In this document: positions 31,589 to 41,796 of the stretch, piece by piece
Numbering within the stretch: position 1 is the first letter of the stretch
Layout of the letters: each line of letters starts with the position of its first letter
Origin: Idiomarina sp.
GTDB lineage: Bacteria > Pseudomonadota > Gammaproteobacteria > Enterobacterales > Alteromonadaceae
Direction of reading: 5' to 3'
Assembly (NCBI GenBank): GCA_020831965.1
Contig: JAFIFP010000005.1
Span: forward strand, 1-44,036
Length of the DNA stretch: 44,036 nt
Translations under genes and position numbers: made by a program
The notes under the pieces: model-generated
Database searches by the model: none
What the model was told of the DNA's origin: nothing
What the model saw: only the letters and a program-made list of their open reading frames with translations

Positions 31589-32281
31589 ATGGGTCAGAAA
31601 GTACATCCTAATGGTATCCGCCTAGGTATCACGAAACCATACAATGCTACATGGTATGCGGATTCGAAGGACTTTGCGGATTACCTAGAAAGTGATCATC
31701 AGGTGCGCCTGTTCCTGAACAAAGAGCTGAAAAGCGCTTCTGTTTCACGGATCGTAATTGAGCGTCCTGCGAAGAGTGTTCGTGTGACTATTCACACGGC
31801 TCGTCCAGGTGTCGTTATCGGTAAGAAAGGTGAAGATGTAGAAAAACTGCGTCAAGCCATTTCTAAGCTCACTGGCGTTCCTGCACAAATCAACATTTCT
31901 GAAGTGCGTAAGCCAGAACTAGATGCGCAATTGGTAGCAGAAAGTATTGCGAGCCAGTTAGAGCGTCGTGTGATGTTCCGTCGTGCTATGAAACGTGCAG
32001 TACAAAATGCGATGCGTTTGGGTGCTAAGGGTATCAAAGTAGAAGTAAGTGGTCGTTTAGGAGGCGCAGAAATCGCACGTACCGAATGGTACCGCGAAGG
32101 TCGCGTTCCATTGCACACGTTGCGTGCGGACATCGACTATGCAACTGCTGAAGCAAACACTACTTACGGTATCATTGGCGTTAAAGTTTGGGTTTTCCGT
32201 GGTGAAGTTCTCGGTGGCATGCCTGTCCAAGAAGAACAGCAACAGCCGAAACCTGCTAAACGCGGCAAAGGTCGTAAGTAA
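31589..32281 (+). CDS. rpsC: 30S ribosomal protein S3
   Basis: A 230-residue small-subunit protein at the mRNA entry, with mRNA helicase activity together with S4. The KH domain motif [15 protein letters not shown] is at about 75-90. The C-terminal tail is basic and rich in Gln, Lys and Pro. GGAG is upstream of the start [14 protein letters not shown]. Confidence 0.98.
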   Translation: MGQKVHPNGIRLGITKPYNATWYADSKDFADYLESDHQVRLFLNKELKSASVSRIVIERPAKSVRVTIHTARPGVVIGKKGEDVEKLRQAISKLTGVPAQINISEVRKPELDAQLVAESIASQLERRVMFRRAMKRAVQNAMRLGAKGIKVEVSGRLGGAEIARTEWYREGRVPLHTLRADIDYATAEANTTYGIIGVKVWVFRGEVLGGMPVQEEQQQPKPAKRGKGRK

Positions 32282-32292
32282 GGAGAAGCGAA

Positions 32293-32706
32293 ATGTTACA
32301 ACCTAAGCGTACGAAATTCCGCAAGGTTCATAAAGGCCGCAACCGTGGTCTAGCGCAAGCGGGTAACAAGGTCAGCTTCGGTACTTACGCTCTGAAAGCT
32401 ACTGAGCGTGGTCGTATGACCGCTCGTCAGATCGAAGCTGCTCGTCGTGCGATGACTCGTCACGTAAAACGTCAAGGTAAAATCTGGATTCGCGTATTCC
32501 CAGACAAGCCAATTACTCAGAAGCCTCTCGAAGTGCGGATGGGTAAAGGTAAGGGTAACGTTGAATACTGGGTATGTCAGATTCAACCAGGCCGTGTTCT
32601 TTATGAAATGGACGGTGTTTCTGAAGAGCTGGCACGTGAGGCATTCAAATTAGCGGCTGCCAAACTGCCATTCAAAACGACCTTTGTTACTCGGACGGTG
32701 ATGTGA
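32293..32706 (+). CDS. rplP: 50S ribosomal protein L16
   Basis: The 137-residue L16 is near the A site and the 5S rRNA. It starts [21 protein letters not shown] and has [24 protein letters not shown], in which E. coli hydroxylates an Arg through RoxA. It overlaps rpmC by one base. Confidence 0.98.
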   Translation: MLQPKRTKFRKVHKGRNRGLAQAGNKVSFGTYALKATERGRMTARQIEAARRAMTRHVKRQGKIWIRVFPDKPITQKPLEVRMGKGKGNVEYWVCQIQPGRVLYEMDGVSEELAREAFKLAAAKLPFKTTFVTRTVM

Positions 32707-32897
32707 TGAAAGCAAGCGAACTGAAAGCAAAAAGCGTTGAAGAGCTGAATCAGGAGCTGCTAGGTTTATTGCGTGAGCAATTCAATATGCGCATGCAAGC
32801 AGCCACCGGCCAACTGAATCAGACTCATCTGTTGAAGCAAGTGCGCAGAGATATTGCACGTGTAAAAACAGTGCTTAACGAGAAGGCGGGTGCGTAA
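32706..32897 (+). CDS. rpmC: 50S ribosomal protein L29
   Basis: A 63-residue two-helix protein at the exit-tunnel rim beside L23. The start is ATG 32706 ([19 protein letters not shown]) and gives exactly the E. coli length. An in-frame GTG three bases earlier is not needed. One-base overlaps link it to rplP and rpsQ. Confidence 0.98.
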   Translation: MKASELKAKSVEELNQELLGLLREQFNMRMQAATGQLNQTHLLKQVRRDIARVKTVLNEKAGA

Positions 32898-33160
32898 TGA
32901 CTGAAGCCAAAAATATCCGTACGTTGCAAGGCCGTGTGGTCAGCGACAAAATGGACAAGTCTATCGTTGTAGCGATTGAGCGTAAGGTGAAACACCCTAT
33001 CTATGGTAAGTACATCAAACGTACTACCAAGGTACATGCTCATGACGAAAACAACACCAGCCGCCAAGGCGACTTGGTTTCGATCCGGGAAACTCGCCCA
33101 GTATCGAAAACCAAAGCTTGGGCTCTGGTAGACGTAATTGAGCGCGCAACTGAAGTTTAA
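32897..33160 (+). CDS. rpsQ: 30S ribosomal protein S17
   Basis: An 87-residue OB-fold protein binding the 5' domain of 16S rRNA. It has [20 protein letters not shown] and [16 protein letters not shown]. It is the last gene of the S10 operon and is followed by a strong terminator, so transcription stops here before the porin gene. Confidence 0.98.
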   Translation: MTEAKNIRTLQGRVVSDKMDKSIVVAIERKVKHPIYGKYIKRTTKVHAHDENNTSRQGDLVSIRETRPVSKTKAWALVDVIERATEV

Positions 33161-33181
33161 ACTTCAATTCGCACTCTATGA

Positions 33182-33210
33182 AAAAGGCGACCTTCGGGTC
33201 GCTTTTTTTA
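33182..33210 (+). terminator. Rho-independent terminator of the S10 operon
   Basis: GCGACC (33187-33192) pairs with GGTCGC (33197-33202) around a TTCG tetraloop. A-rich bases precede it and seven Ts follow. Confidence 0.95.
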
Positions 33211-33266
33211 TTTATGCTCTTGAGCGGCTATACTTCCAAGCACGTGTTTATAAATAAGGATAAGTT

Positions 33267-34511
33267 ATGCACCCAACGTATTGGTTTAGTAAATCAATTC
33301 CCCTTGCTTTAGTTCTAACCGTCGCACCAGCTTATGCAGAGCCAACCCAAGAGGACATCAATGAGCTTCGCCTGCAAATAGAGCGAGTCAGTCAAGAAAA
33401 CCAAGAGCTCAGAGAACAAGTTGATAGCATCGCCTCAACGCCAAGTGAAGATGGCATTACGCTAGGTGGTGCTGTTCGGTTTCAGTATGTACTTGCGGAC
33501 TATGACTCGGGGCAAAAGTCACGTGGTGGCGATTTAGGCTTTGATATTTTTCGCTTGGATTTTAACGGTCGCATGGGCGACGTGATCCTATCCGCTCAGT
33601 ACCGTTGGTTCGAGTACATGGATGCATTTCGCCATGCGTATTTCGGCTATCACTTTACCGAGGAATGGCAAGGGCAAGCAGGTATCGTGATTCAGCCCTT
33701 TGGTGTCATGCCATACAATTCCCACAGCTATTTCTTCAACTCTACGTTCTATGTCGGACTAGAGGACAATCCAGGGGCAGGCATTCGGTTTTTACGCCGT
33801 TCTGAGCATTGGGACTTGGATTTTGCATTTATTCTAAATGATGAGTTAGGAGGTTCTACAGGCTTCGTTCGTAGTCTCGCGGATCGCTATAACTATGACG
33901 TGGTTGGTATTCGTTTGCCAGGGGAAGGGATTTACGATGATCCGCTACAACTGGCTGGTGAGAATAATACGTTCATGACCCGAGTCGCTCGCAAATGGCA
34001 TTTTGATGAGACTCGCATGTTAGAGCTCGGCGTGTCCGCTCAAATTGGCGACTTCCATGATGGCGAGCAGAGCGTGGGGGATCGTCGTAATTATGGCGTG
34101 CATGCAGTCTATAATACCGGGCCCTGGGAGTTTCATGCGCAGTACGCGACTTATGACTACAAGTTGGACATCGAGAACATAGGCGTTGTATTGGGAGCCT
34201 ATGCGTACTTTGACACCATTCCCACCTCTGCGGACATTTATACAGGGAATATTGCCTACAACCTGCCAGTGAGTCTCGGCCCAATTAGCCACCTGACTTT
34301 TTACAACAACTACAGCTTGATTACGAATAAGCGTGGCCTCAATGATGATACCACCATGAATGTACTCGGCGTTGCGGTTACGGCAGGCGGTATGTATACC
34401 TACATTGATTTAGTTACGGCTAAAAATCAGCCCTTTATCGGCGGTACAATCGGCGAAGATGGAGGTTCCACTAATACCCGATTTAATATAAACTTCGGCT
34501 ATTATTTTTAG
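33267..34511 (+). CDS. Outer-membrane porin-like beta-barrel protein
   Basis: A 414-residue protein with a signal peptide (about 1-24, ending PAYA), a short coiled coil rich in Glu and Leu (about 28-55), then alternating amphipathic strands with aromatic girdles (QYRWFEYMDAFRHAYFGYHF, HLTFYNNYSLI) and the C-terminal INFGYYF ending in Phe that BAM recognises. This layout resembles OprP/phosphate-selective or general porins with an N-terminal coiled coil. The substrate is unknown. AAGGA is 6 bases before the ATG, and a TATACT -10-like box is at 33229. It stands as a single gene between the S10 and spc operons with a terminator before and a hairpin after, so it is independently expressed. Confidence 0.85.
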   Translation: MHPTYWFSKSIPLALVLTVAPAYAEPTQEDINELRLQIERVSQENQELREQVDSIASTPSEDGITLGGAVRFQYVLADYDSGQKSRGGDLGFDIFRLDFNGRMGDVILSAQYRWFEYMDAFRHAYFGYHFTEEWQGQAGIVIQPFGVMPYNSHSYFFNSTFYVGLEDNPGAGIRFLRRSEHWDLDFAFILNDELGGSTGFVRSLADRYNYDVVGIRLPGEGIYDDPLQLAGENNTFMTRVARKWHFDETRMLELGVSAQIGDFHDGEQSVGDRRNYGVHAVYNTGPWEFHAQYATYDYKLDIENIGVVLGAYAYFDTIPTSADIYTGNIAYNLPVSLGPISHLTFYNNYSLITNKRGLNDDTTMNVLGVAVTAGGMYTYIDLVTAKNQPFIGGTIGEDGGSTNTRFNINFGYYF

Positions 34512-34553
34512 GCACAAAACGCTCGCTAGTTTACGAGTGACCTAATGTTTAAT

Positions 34554-34586
34554 TTGAGCACTCGCCTGAGTGCTCAATGCCCTTAT
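34554..34586 (+). terminator. Hairpin after the porin gene, probable terminator
   Basis: A perfect 10-bp stem TTGAGCACTC/GAGTGCTCAA (34554-34563 and 34568-34577) has a GCCT loop. The T-rich stretch starts only about 4 bases later, so termination may be partial. Confidence 0.6.
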
Positions 34587-34604
34587 TTTTCTTTGATATT
34601 CCTC

Positions 34605-34633
34605 TATCTTCCCCATATTTTTTCTGTTACAAT
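34605..34633 (+). promoter_or_regulatory. Extended -10 promoter of the spc operon
   Basis: TGTTACAAT (34625-34633) is an extended -10 box. The -35 region is poor. TTCGCGCCC follows as a GC-rich discriminator. The leader of about 95 bases to rplN contains CTTCTTTC/GAAAGAAG and GACTC/GAGTC hairpins. Confidence 0.6.
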
Positions 34634-34734
34634 TTCGCGCCCTTTTAGTATGGGGTCTTCTTTCTTATGAAGTGAAAGAAGGTAGCTTGGACTCGGGAGA
34701 GTCTGGTTTATTTAAACTCAAGCGGAGCACTGAG

Positions 34735-35103
34735 ATGATCCAAATGCAAACTATGCTGGATGTGGCCGATAACTCCGGCGCGCGCAGCGTACAATGTATT
34801 AAGGTTCTAGGTGGTTCGCACCGCCGTTACGCGAACATTGGCGACATCATCAAAGTTACTGTCAAGGAAGCAATTCCTCGCGGTAAGGTGAAGAAAGGCG
34901 ATGTTCTCAACGCGGTGGTCGTACGCACCCGGAAAGGCGTCCGTCGTCAAGACGGCTCTGTTATCCGTTTTGACCGCAACGCGGCTGTGTTGTTAAACAA
35001 CAACTCACAGCCAATTGGCACCCGTATCTTTGGTCCAGTGACTCGTGAATTGCGCGGAGAGCAGTTCATGAAGATTATTTCACTGGCGCCAGAAGTACTA
35101 TAA
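34735..35103 (+). CDS. rplN: 50S ribosomal protein L14
   Basis: A 122-residue protein at the subunit interface and the first gene of the spc operon. I chose the ATG at 34735 ([20 protein letters not shown]), which fits the E. coli start and has GGAG upstream. A longer reading from 34672 runs through the leader hairpins and is rejected. Confidence 0.97.
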   Translation: MIQMQTMLDVADNSGARSVQCIKVLGGSHRRYANIGDIIKVTVKEAIPRGKVKKGDVLNAVVVRTRKGVRRQDGSVIRFDRNAAVLLNNNSQPIGTRIFGPVTRELRGEQFMKIISLAPEVL

Positions 35104-35113
35104 GGAGTCGACA

Positions 35114-35428
35114 ATGGCGGCAAAAATCAGACGTGATGACGAAGTAATTGTGCTGGCAGGCAAGGACAAAGGAAAGCGCGGAAAAGTGCTTTCAGTTCTT
35201 ACTGGCGATAATCGCGTCGTGGTCGAAGGCGTTAACATTATTAAGAAACATCAGAAACCTAATCCGTCTCTGAATGAACCAGGTGGCATTATTGAGAAAG
35301 AAGCCCCAATTCATGTTTCTAATGTTGCGATTTTCAACCCGGCAACCAGCAAGGCAGATCGAGTTGGTTTTAAGATTGAGGGCGAAAAGAAAGTTCGCGT
35401 CTTCAAATCTAATAACGAAACCATCTAA
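35114..35428 (+). CDS. rplX: 50S ribosomal protein L24
   Basis: A 104-residue assembly-initiator protein with a KOW motif ([21 protein letters not shown]) near the N terminus. Same length as in E. coli. AAGGAG is upstream. Confidence 0.98.
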   Translation: MAAKIRRDDEVIVLAGKDKGKRGKVLSVLTGDNRVVVEGVNIIKKHQKPNPSLNEPGGIIEKEAPIHVSNVAIFNPATSKADRVGFKIEGEKKVRVFKSNNETI

Positions 35429-35447
35429 ATGACTATTGGAGTATACG

Positions 35448-35987
35448 ATGGCGAAACTGCATGATGTTTACAAAGATACTGTAGTTCCTGAGCTGATGAA
35501 ACAGTTCGGCTACACCAGTGTCATGCAAGTCCCTCGGATTGAGAAAATCACACTCAATATGGGTGTTGGTGAAGCATTAACCGACAAGAAAATTCTCGAC
35601 AATGCAGTCGCTGACTTAGAAGCTATTTCTGGTCAAAAAGCGGTTCGTACTGTCGCGCGTAAATCTGTCGCTGGCTTCAAGGTCCGTGAAGGCTTTCCGA
35701 TTGGTTGTAAAGTAACTCTGCGCGGTGAGCGTATGTGGGATTTCCTACAGCGTCTCATTTCGATCGCAATTCCTCGTGTTCGTGACTTTCGTGGTCTGAA
35801 TGCGAAGTCTTTCGACGGCCGCGGGAACTACAGCATGGGTGTTCGTGAGCAAATCATTTTCCCAGAAATCGACTATGACAAGGTTGACCGGGTACGTGGT
35901 TTGGATATCACGATTACTACAAGTGCACAGAGCGATGACGAAGCACGTGCATTGCTGTCTGCCTTTAACTTCCCGTTTAGAAAGTAA
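35448..35987 (+). CDS. rplE: 50S ribosomal protein L5
   Basis: The 179-residue 5S rRNA-binding protein. I placed the start at 35448 ([10 protein letters not shown]), which gives the E. coli length and has TTGGAG upstream. [15 protein letters not shown] and [18 protein letters not shown] are conserved. In E. coli, S8 represses the operon by binding near this start; I did not verify the site here. Confidence 0.98.
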   Translation: MAKLHDVYKDTVVPELMKQFGYTSVMQVPRIEKITLNMGVGEALTDKKILDNAVADLEAISGQKAVRTVARKSVAGFKVREGFPIGCKVTLRGERMWDFLQRLISIAIPRVRDFRGLNAKSFDGRGNYSMGVREQIIFPEIDYDKVDRVRGLDITITTSAQSDDEARALLSAFNFPFRK

Positions 35988-35998
35988 GGTGTAGAGTT

Positions 35999-36304
35999 AT
36001 GGCAAAAGTTTCAATGAAAATGCGTGAGCTGAAGCGGACTAAGCTGATAGCTAAATTCGCTGAAAAGCGACGCGCACTGAAAGCGATTATCGCGGATCCT
36101 GCGTCAAGCGACGAACAACGCTGGGAAGCTGTTTTAGATTTGCAGAAACTCCCACGTGATTCCAGCCCGTCACGTCAGCGCAATCGCTGTCGCGTCACTG
36201 GACGTCCACATGGTTACCTACGCAAGTTTGGCATGAGCCGTATTAAGGTTCGTGAAAAAATGATGCGTGGTGAAATTCCTGGCTTGAAGAAAGCTAGCTG
36301 GTAA
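35999..36304 (+). CDS. rpsN: 30S ribosomal protein S14
   Basis: A 101-residue small-subunit head protein of the long, zinc-free type. It has no CxxC pairs, and the usual [21 protein letters not shown] is present. Starts [20 protein letters not shown]. Confidence 0.98.
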   Translation: MAKVSMKMRELKRTKLIAKFAEKRRALKAIIADPASSDEQRWEAVLDLQKLPRDSSPSRQRNRCRVTGRPHGYLRKFGMSRIKVREKMMRGEIPGLKKASW

Positions 36305-36330
36305 GCGACGAATCACGGGAGAAAGCAAAT

Positions 36331-36723
36331 ATGAGCATGCAAGATCCAATTGCGGATATGTTCACTCGCATTCGCAACGCTCAAGCTGCGAACAAAGTTA
36401 CCGTGACTATGCCGGCGTCGAAGCAGAAAGAAGCAATCGCTAAAGTTCTGCAAGACGAAGGGTATATCACTGGTTTCAAAGTCGAGTCGGGCGTAAAGCC
36501 GGAACTGGAAGTCACATTGAAGTATTTCGAAGGCAGTCCTGTCATCGAATCTATTCAACGTGTCAGCCGTCCTGGTCTGCGTATATATAAGAAGCGTAAC
36601 GAGTTACCTACTGTTATGGGTGGTCTCGGTATTGCTGTGGTTTCAACTTCTAAAGGCCTGATGACTGACCGCGCTGCCCGCAATGCTGGGCTCGGTGGTG
36701 AGATTATTGGCTACGTAGCTTAA
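36331..36723 (+). CDS. rpsH: 30S ribosomal protein S8
   Basis: A 130-residue central-domain assembly protein and, in E. coli, the translational repressor of the spc operon. [20 protein letters not shown] and the C-terminal [27 protein letters not shown] are conserved. Confidence 0.98.
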   Translation: MSMQDPIADMFTRIRNAQAANKVTVTMPASKQKEAIAKVLQDEGYITGFKVESGVKPELEVTLKYFEGSPVIESIQRVSRPGLRIYKKRNELPTVMGGLGIAVVSTSKGLMTDRAARNAGLGGEIIGYVA

Positions 36724-36735
36724 CGGAGGTAGGAC

Positions 36736-37269
36736 ATGTCACGCGTTGCTAAGGCACCTGTTGCTATCCCTGCCGGAGTAGAAGTTACGTTAAACGGCCA
36801 GGAAGTGACCATTAAAGGTGCAAAGGGCACATTGAGCCGCGTTTTCAATGATGCGGTTGAAGTTGTTACTGAAGAGCAAGAGTTACGCGCTATTCCTCGT
36901 GAAGGAATGGCAAATAACTGGGCTCAAGCAGGAACTGCCCGTTCACTATTGAATAACATGGTTCAAGGCGTTACCCAAGGCTTCGAGCGCAAGCTAACAC
37001 TAGTTGGTGTTGGTTACCGTGCACAGGCACAAGGTAGCAAGCTGAACTTAAGCTTGGGCTTCTCACATCCGGTTGAGTACGCTGTTCCTGCAGGTATTAC
37101 TGTAGAAACTCCGTCGCAAACCGAGGTGGTTGTGAAAGGCGCCGATAAACAATTGGTTGGCCAAGTTGCGGCAAATATTCGCGCATACCGTAAACCTGAA
37201 CCTTATAAAGGTAAGGGTGTACGTTATAGCGATGAGCAAGTTCGCCGTAAAGAAGCCAAGAAAAAGTAG
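36736..37269 (+). CDS. rplF: 50S ribosomal protein L6
   Basis: A 177-residue two-domain protein near the sarcin-ricin loop. It has [46 protein letters not shown] (shared by the family) and the C-terminal [24 protein letters not shown]. Confidence 0.98.
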   Translation: MSRVAKAPVAIPAGVEVTLNGQEVTIKGAKGTLSRVFNDAVEVVTEEQELRAIPREGMANNWAQAGTARSLLNNMVQGVTQGFERKLTLVGVGYRAQAQGSKLNLSLGFSHPVEYAVPAGITVETPSQTEVVVKGADKQLVGQVAANIRAYRKPEPYKGKGVRYSDEQVRRKEAKKK

Positions 37270-37278
37270 GGTAATACG

Positions 37279-37632
37279 ATGGACAAGAAAGCAGCTCGCT
37301 TACGTCGTGCTACTCGCGCACGTAAAAAGATTCAAGAGTTGGGTGGAACCCGTCTGGTTATCCACCGTACCCCGCGGCACATCTATGCCCAGGTGATTGC
37401 GTCAACCGGTTCAGAAGTACTGGCTGTTGCATCAACTGCGGAAAGCGCGATCCGTGAGCAAGTAAAAAACACGGGTAACGTTGATGCCGCTAAAGTCGTC
37501 GGGAAAGTAATCGCTGAGCGCGCAAAAGAGAAAGGTGTTGAAGCCGTATCTTTTGACCGCAGCGGCTTCAAGTACCACGGTCGTGTTGCTGCACTGGCAG
37601 ATGCTGCCCGTGAAGCAGGACTGCAGTTCTAG
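37279..37632 (+). CDS. rplR: 50S ribosomal protein L18
   Basis: A 117-residue 5S rRNA-binding protein with a basic N-terminal arm ([17 protein letters not shown]) and the C-terminal [23 protein letters not shown]. Identical in length to E. coli. Confidence 0.98.
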   Translation: MDKKAARLRRATRARKKIQELGGTRLVIHRTPRHIYAQVIASTGSEVLAVASTAESAIREQVKNTGNVDAAKVVGKVIAERAKEKGVEAVSFDRSGFKYHGRVAALADAAREAGLQF

Positions 37633-37641
37633 GAGACGAAA

Positions 37642-38142
37642 ATGGCAAATAACGAAGCTCAAAACGGTGAACTGGTGGAAAAACTCATCACGGTCAACCG
37701 CGTCTCTAAAGTGGTTAAAGGTGGTCGCATCTTTAGCTTCACTGCACTGACTGTGGTAGGTGATGGCCAAGGCAAAGTCGGATTCGGCTATGGCAAGGCT
37801 CGTGAAGTTCCAGCAGCGATCCAGAAAGCGATGGAAAAAGCACGTCGCAATATGGTGACCGTACAGCTGACTAACGGCACTCTGCAGCACCCTGTTAAAG
37901 GGCGCCACTCGGGTTCGAGTGTATTCATGCAGCCAGCATCTGAAGGTACCGGTATCATTGCCGGTGGTGCGATGCGCGCTGTTTTGGAAGTTGCAGGCGT
38001 ACATAACGTTCTGTCTAAAGCGTATGGTTCAACGAACCCAATCAACGTCGTTCGCGCGACAGTGAAAGCACTGGAAGCTATGAAGTCTCCAGAGCAAATT
38101 GCTGCTAAGCGTGGATTGTCTGTTGATGCAATCAAGGGGTAA
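37642..38142 (+). CDS. rpsE: 30S ribosomal protein S5
   Basis: A 166-residue accuracy-related protein at the mRNA entry. It has the double-stranded RNA-binding-like fold with [20 protein letters not shown] and [20 protein letters not shown]. An Arg/Lys pattern around the KVVKGG loop, the spectinomycin site, is intact. Confidence 0.98.
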   Translation: MANNEAQNGELVEKLITVNRVSKVVKGGRIFSFTALTVVGDGQGKVGFGYGKAREVPAAIQKAMEKARRNMVTVQLTNGTLQHPVKGRHSGSSVFMQPASEGTGIIAGGAMRAVLEVAGVHNVLSKAYGSTNPINVVRATVKALEAMKSPEQIAAKRGLSVDAIKG

Positions 38143-38149
38143 TTGAACG

Positions 38150-38332
38150 ATGGCTAAGAAGACTATCAAAGTGACTCAAACAAAAAGCTCAATTGGCCGC
38201 TTACCAAAGCATAAAGCCACTTTAGTCGGTTTGGGTTTGCGCCGTATTAACCATACAGTCGAGCTGGAAGACACCCCAGCAGTACGTGGCATGGTGAACC
38301 GGGTTAACTACATGGTTAAGGTCGAGGAGTAA
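38150..38332 (+). CDS. rpmD: 50S ribosomal protein L30
   Basis: A 60-residue protein ([20 protein letters not shown], then [21 protein letters not shown]) in its usual place between rpsE and rplO. It lies 3 bases from rplO. Confidence 0.98.
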   Translation: MAKKTIKVTQTKSSIGRLPKHKATLVGLGLRRINHTVELEDTPAVRGMVNRVNYMVKVEE

Positions 38333-38335
38333 GAC

Positions 38336-38770
38336 ATGTTTTTAAACACTCTCGCACCTGCACCAGGCTCTAAGCCTTCCAAGAAGCGCCTTGGTCGCGG
38401 TATTGGTTCAGGTCTTGGTAAAACTGGTGGTCGTGGTCACAAAGGTCAGAAATCGCGTTCAGGTGGTTCAGTTAAGCCTGGATTCGAAGGTGGTCAGATG
38501 CCAATTCAGCGTCGTCTACCTAAGTTCGGTTTCACTTCACGTAAGTCTGTTGTAACAGCAGAAATTACTTTGAGTGAACTGGCTAAAGTGAACGGCGACA
38601 CAGTAACACTAGACTTGCTGAAAGATGCTCGTTTGGTTACTAAGAACATTTTGTTCGTAAAAGTAATCAAGTCTGGCGAAATCAGCCGTCCTGTTACTGT
38701 GCAAGGCATTAAAGTCACTAAAGGCGCGCGCGAAGCTATCGAAGCGGCCGGCGGAAAAATCGAAGGATAA
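38336..38770 (+). CDS. rplO: 50S ribosomal protein L15
   Basis: A 144-residue late-assembly protein with a Gly/Arg/Lys-rich N-terminal extension ([20 protein letters not shown]) that threads into 23S rRNA, and a globular C-terminal half. The stop is 7 bases from secY. Confidence 0.98.
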   Translation: MFLNTLAPAPGSKPSKKRLGRGIGSGLGKTGGRGHKGQKSRSGGSVKPGFEGGQMPIQRRLPKFGFTSRKSVVTAEITLSELAKVNGDTVTLDLLKDARLVTKNILFVKVIKSGEISRPVTVQGIKVTKGAREAIEAAGGKIEG

Positions 38771-38777
38771 TTGACCC

Positions 38778-40106
38778 ATGGCTAGACCAGGATTGGAAAA
38801 GTCCGGCGCAAAAGGCGGTTTGTCTGAGCTGAAAACACGCTTGTTGTTTGTGCTCGGTGCGATCATTGTTTTTCGTGCCGCATCTTTCGTGCCGATTCCT
38901 GGTGTAGATGCCGCTGTATTGGCTGACTTGTTCGCTCAACAGCAGGGTACCATTGTGGCCATGTTTAACATGTTCAGTGGTGGTGCGCTCGAGCGAGCGT
39001 CAATTCTTGCGTTAGGCATCATGCCTTACATTACAGCTTCGATCATCATGCAACTGTTAGCGGTGGTTCATCCAAAGCTAGCTGAGCTGAAGAAAGAAGG
39101 TGAAGCAGGAAGACGTAAGATAAGCCAGTACACGCGTTGGGGTACATTGGTTTTGGCAACTGCGCAGTCCATCGGGATTGCAACCGGTCTGCCAAACCTC
39201 GTCCCAGGGTTAGTTATTAACCCTGGGTTTGCCTTCTATTTCACCGCGATCGTGAGCTTAGTCACTGGAACAATGTTCCTCATGTGGCTTGGCGAGCAGA
39301 TCACTGAGCGGGGAATTGGTAACGGTATCTCAATTATCATCTTCGCAGGGATTGTGGCTGGATTGCCTTCGGCAGTGGGTCAGACAATTGAACAAGCGCG
39401 TCAAGGTGACTTGCAAGTTCTGTTGTTATTACTCATCGGTGTCATTGTATTTGCGGTGACTTACTTTGTTGTATTTGTAGAGCGCGGACAGCGTCGAATC
39501 GTGGTAAACTACGCGAAACGTCAACAAGGACGTCGTGTGTATGCTGCGCAGAGTTCACATTTGCCATTGAAAGTTAATATGGCCGGTGTAATTCCGCCGA
39601 TTTTCGCGTCTAGCATCATCCTCTTCCCGGGTACTATAGCCACATGGTTTGGTACAGGTGAAGGTGCTGTTGCAAACGTATTGCAAGAGGTTGCGTTGAC
39701 ATTGTCTCCGGGCCAACCGCTTTACGTGATGCTCTACGCTACGGCGATTATATTCTTCTGTTTCTTCTATACTGCGTTGGTATTTAACCCGCGCGATACG
39801 GCAGACAACTTGAAGAAGTCTGGAGCTTTTATTCCAGGTATTCGTCCAGGTGAACAAACGTCTCGCTACATCGATAAAGTAATGACGCGTCTGACATTAG
39901 CCGGCGCTATCTATATTACATTTATCTGTTTGGTTCCTGAGTTCATGATGATTGCATGGAACGTGCAATTTTACTTTGGCGGTACTTCGTTACTGATCAT
40001 CGTAATCGTCATCATGGATTTCATGGCTCAAGTACAAACCCATCTGATGTCTCATCAGTATGAGTCGGTACTCAAAAAAGCGAACCTAAAAGGCTTCGGC
40101 CGCTAA
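38778..40106 (+). CDS. secY: Protein translocase subunit SecY
   Basis: The channel of the Sec translocon: 442 residues with ten membrane helices. It starts [20 protein letters not shown], has the plug/helix 2 region [22 protein letters not shown], and ends with the cytoplasmic [14 protein letters not shown]. It is the last membrane component of the spc operon and essential for the exported proteins seen in this window. Confidence 0.98.
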   Translation: MARPGLEKSGAKGGLSELKTRLLFVLGAIIVFRAASFVPIPGVDAAVLADLFAQQQGTIVAMFNMFSGGALERASILALGIMPYITASIIMQLLAVVHPKLAELKKEGEAGRRKISQYTRWGTLVLATAQSIGIATGLPNLVPGLVINPGFAFYFTAIVSLVTGTMFLMWLGEQITERGIGNGISIIIFAGIVAGLPSAVGQTIEQARQGDLQVLLLLLIGVIVFAVTYFVVFVERGQRRIVVNYAKRQQGRRVYAAQSSHLPLKVNMAGVIPPIFASSIILFPGTIATWFGTGEGAVANVLQEVALTLSPGQPLYVMLYATAIIFFCFFYTALVFNPRDTADNLKKSGAFIPGIRPGEQTSRYIDKVMTRLTLAGAIYITFICLVPEFMMIAWNVQFYFGGTSLLIIVIVIMDFMAQVQTHLMSHQYESVLKKANLKGFGR

Positions 40107-40130
40107 GGTCGCAAGTTACGGAGAGTAGCA

Positions 40131-40244
40131 ATGAAAGTTCGTGCTTCCGTTAAGAAGATCTGCCGGAATTGCAAGATCATCAAGCGTCACGGTGTAGTCC
40201 GTGTCATTTGTACTGATCCAAAGCATAAGCAACGGCAGGGTTAA
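40131..40244 (+). CDS. rpmJ: 50S ribosomal protein L36 (zinc type)
   Basis: A 37-residue protein, [20 protein letters not shown] and onward. Cys11, Cys14, Cys27 and His32 form the zinc ribbon, so this is the C+ form that in many bacteria has a Zur-controlled zinc-free twin elsewhere. CGGAG is upstream. It is the last gene of the spc operon, and one residue shorter than in E. coli. Confidence 0.95.
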   Translation: MKVRASVKKICRNCKIIKRHGVVRVICTDPKHKQRQG

Positions 40245-40255
40245 CAAAGAGTAAG

Positions 40256-40290
40256 AACACAGTCCGGGTTATCCGGGCTGTGTTTTGTTT
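40256..40290 (+). terminator. Rho-independent terminator after rpmJ
   Basis: AACACAG-T-CCGG pairs with CCGG-G-CTGTGTT (40256-40267 with 40273-40284), followed by TTGTTT. It overlaps the -35 box of the next promoter. Confidence 0.85.
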
Positions 40291-40317
40291 GCAATTAGGC
40301 AACCGGTTGAGTATCCT
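40289..40317 (+). promoter_or_regulatory. Sigma-70 promoter of the alpha operon
   Basis: TTGCAA (40289-40294), 17 bases, TATCCT (40312-40317). The start should be near 40324, giving a short leader of about 39 bases. Confidence 0.65.
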
Positions 40318-40362
40318 AACGGGCTTTTCAACTGGAGCCCCCTAAATATAGGAGATATGTTA

Positions 40363-40719
40363 GTGGCCCGTATAGCTGGCATTAACGTCCCTGACAATAA
40401 GCACGCAGTGATTGCACTGACGTCGATCTACGGTGTTGGCCGTACCCGCTCTATCGCCATTTTGGCGAGCGTTGGTATTGCTGAAACCACTAAAATCGGA
40501 AGCTTGTCAGAGGCCGAATTAGATAAAATCCGTGAAGAAGTCGCCAAATATTCAGTAGAAGGTGACCTTCGTCGTGAAGTTTCAATGAATATCAAGCGTC
40601 TGATGGACCTCGGTTGTTTCCGTGGTCTGCGTCATCGTCGCAGCTTACCTCTACGTGGTCAGCGCACAAAAACTAATGCGCGTACCCGTAAAGGTCCGCG
40701 TAAACCGATTAAGAAGTAA
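40363..40719 (+). CDS. rpsM: 30S ribosomal protein S13
   Basis: The 118-residue head protein that contacts P-site tRNA. The GTG at 40363 is the start: it gives [20 protein letters not shown] as in E. coli and lies 8 bases from GGAG. The ATG at 40357 is only 2 bases from that site. The C-terminal [17 protein letters not shown] is conserved. It is the first gene of the alpha operon. Confidence 0.96.
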   Translation: MARIAGINVPDNKHAVIALTSIYGVGRTRSIAILASVGIAETTKIGSLSEAELDKIREEVAKYSVEGDLRREVSMNIKRLMDLGCFRGLRHRRSLPLRGQRTKTNARTRKGPRKPIKK

Positions 40720-40730
40720 GGAGCAGAGCA

Positions 40731-41120
40731 ATGGCTAAGACACCTACTCGCACTCGGAAGCGCGTCAAGAAGCAGGTAACCGACGGAATGGCGCACATTC
40801 ATGCGTCTTTCAACAACACAATCGTCACCATTACAGACCGTCAGGGCAATGCTCTGTCATGGGCAACTGCTGGGGGCTCTGGCTTCCGTGGTTCTCGTAA
40901 GTCGACGCCGTTCGCAGCTCAGGTAGCAGCAGAACGTGCAGGTGAAATGGCGAAGGAATACGGATTGAAAAATCTGGAAGTGTTCGTAAAAGGCCCCGGT
41001 CCAGGCCGTGAATCTTCGATTCGCGCACTGAATGCGGTCGGTTACAAAATCACGAACATTACCGATGTGACACCGATTCCTCACAACGGTTGTCGTCCGC
41101 CGAAAAAACGTCGCGTTTAA
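40731..41120 (+). CDS. rpsK: 30S ribosomal protein S11
   Basis: A 129-residue platform protein. It has [20 protein letters not shown] and the C-terminal [18 protein letters not shown], including the Asn-Gly site of isoaspartate formation known in E. coli. GGAG is upstream. Confidence 0.98.
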   Translation: MAKTPTRTRKRVKKQVTDGMAHIHASFNNTIVTITDRQGNALSWATAGGSGFRGSRKSTPFAAQVAAERAGEMAKEYGLKNLEVFVKGPGPGRESSIRALNAVGYKITNITDVTPIPHNGCRPPKKRRV

Positions 41121-41150
41121 TTGGCGTGATACGATAGTTGGAGAAAGAAC

Positions 41151-41771
41151 ATGGCTAGATATTTGGGTCCAAAACTCAAGCTCAGTCGTCGCGAAGGAAC
41201 CGATTTGTTCCTCAAGAGCGGCGTACGTGCGATAGATTCCAAGTGTAAACTGGAAACCGCACCTGGACAGCACGGCGCACGTCGCGGTCGTCTGTCAGAT
41301 TACGGTGTTCAGTTGCGTGAAAAGCAAAAAGTACGTCGTATTTTCGGCATACTCGAAAAGCAATTCCGTAATTACTACAAAGAAGCAGCTCGTTTGAAGG
41401 GCAACACGGGTGAAAACTTGTTGCAACTTCTCGAAGGCCGTCTTGATAACGTAGTTTACCGGATGGGCTTTGCATCAACTCGTGCGGAAGCACGTCAGCT
41501 GGTCAGCCACAAAGGAATCGTGGTTAATGGTCGCGTGGTTAACATTCCTTCGTACCAAGTAAAAGCGGATGACGTAGTTTCTGTCCGTGAAAAAGCGAAG
41601 AAGCAAGCTCGTATTATTGCAGCTCTTGAGCTAGCAGAACAACGCGAGAAGCCGACTTGGGTCGAAGTGGATACTAAGGAAATGCAAGGCATTTTCAAAC
41701 GTAATCCAGAGCGGTCTGACCTGTCTGCAGATATTAACGAACAGTTGATCGTAGAGCTTTACTCGAAGTAA
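41151..41771 (+). CDS. rpsD: 30S ribosomal protein S4
   Basis: A 206-residue primary 16S rRNA binder and alpha-operon repressor in E. coli. It has [20 protein letters not shown], the S4 RNA-binding domain [20 protein letters not shown], and the C-terminal [16 protein letters not shown]. No zinc Cys cluster is present. Confidence 0.98.
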   Translation: MARYLGPKLKLSRREGTDLFLKSGVRAIDSKCKLETAPGQHGARRGRLSDYGVQLREKQKVRRIFGILEKQFRNYYKEAARLKGNTGENLLQLLEGRLDNVVYRMGFASTRAEARQLVSHKGIVVNGRVVNIPSYQVKADDVVSVREKAKKQARIIAALELAEQREKPTWVEVDTKEMQGIFKRNPERSDLSADINEQLIVELYSK

Positions 41772-41796
41772 GGCCTCAGCATAAAGAGAGGACATA

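Noticed and set aside
34672-34734. N-terminal extension of L14
   Set aside because: It runs through leader hairpins, lacks a ribosome binding site, and does not match known L14 starts.
40285-40362. Longer S13 reading starting in the terminator/promoter region
   Set aside because: It would cover the terminator and the promoter; the GTG at 40363 has the correct spacing from GGAG and the expected N terminus.
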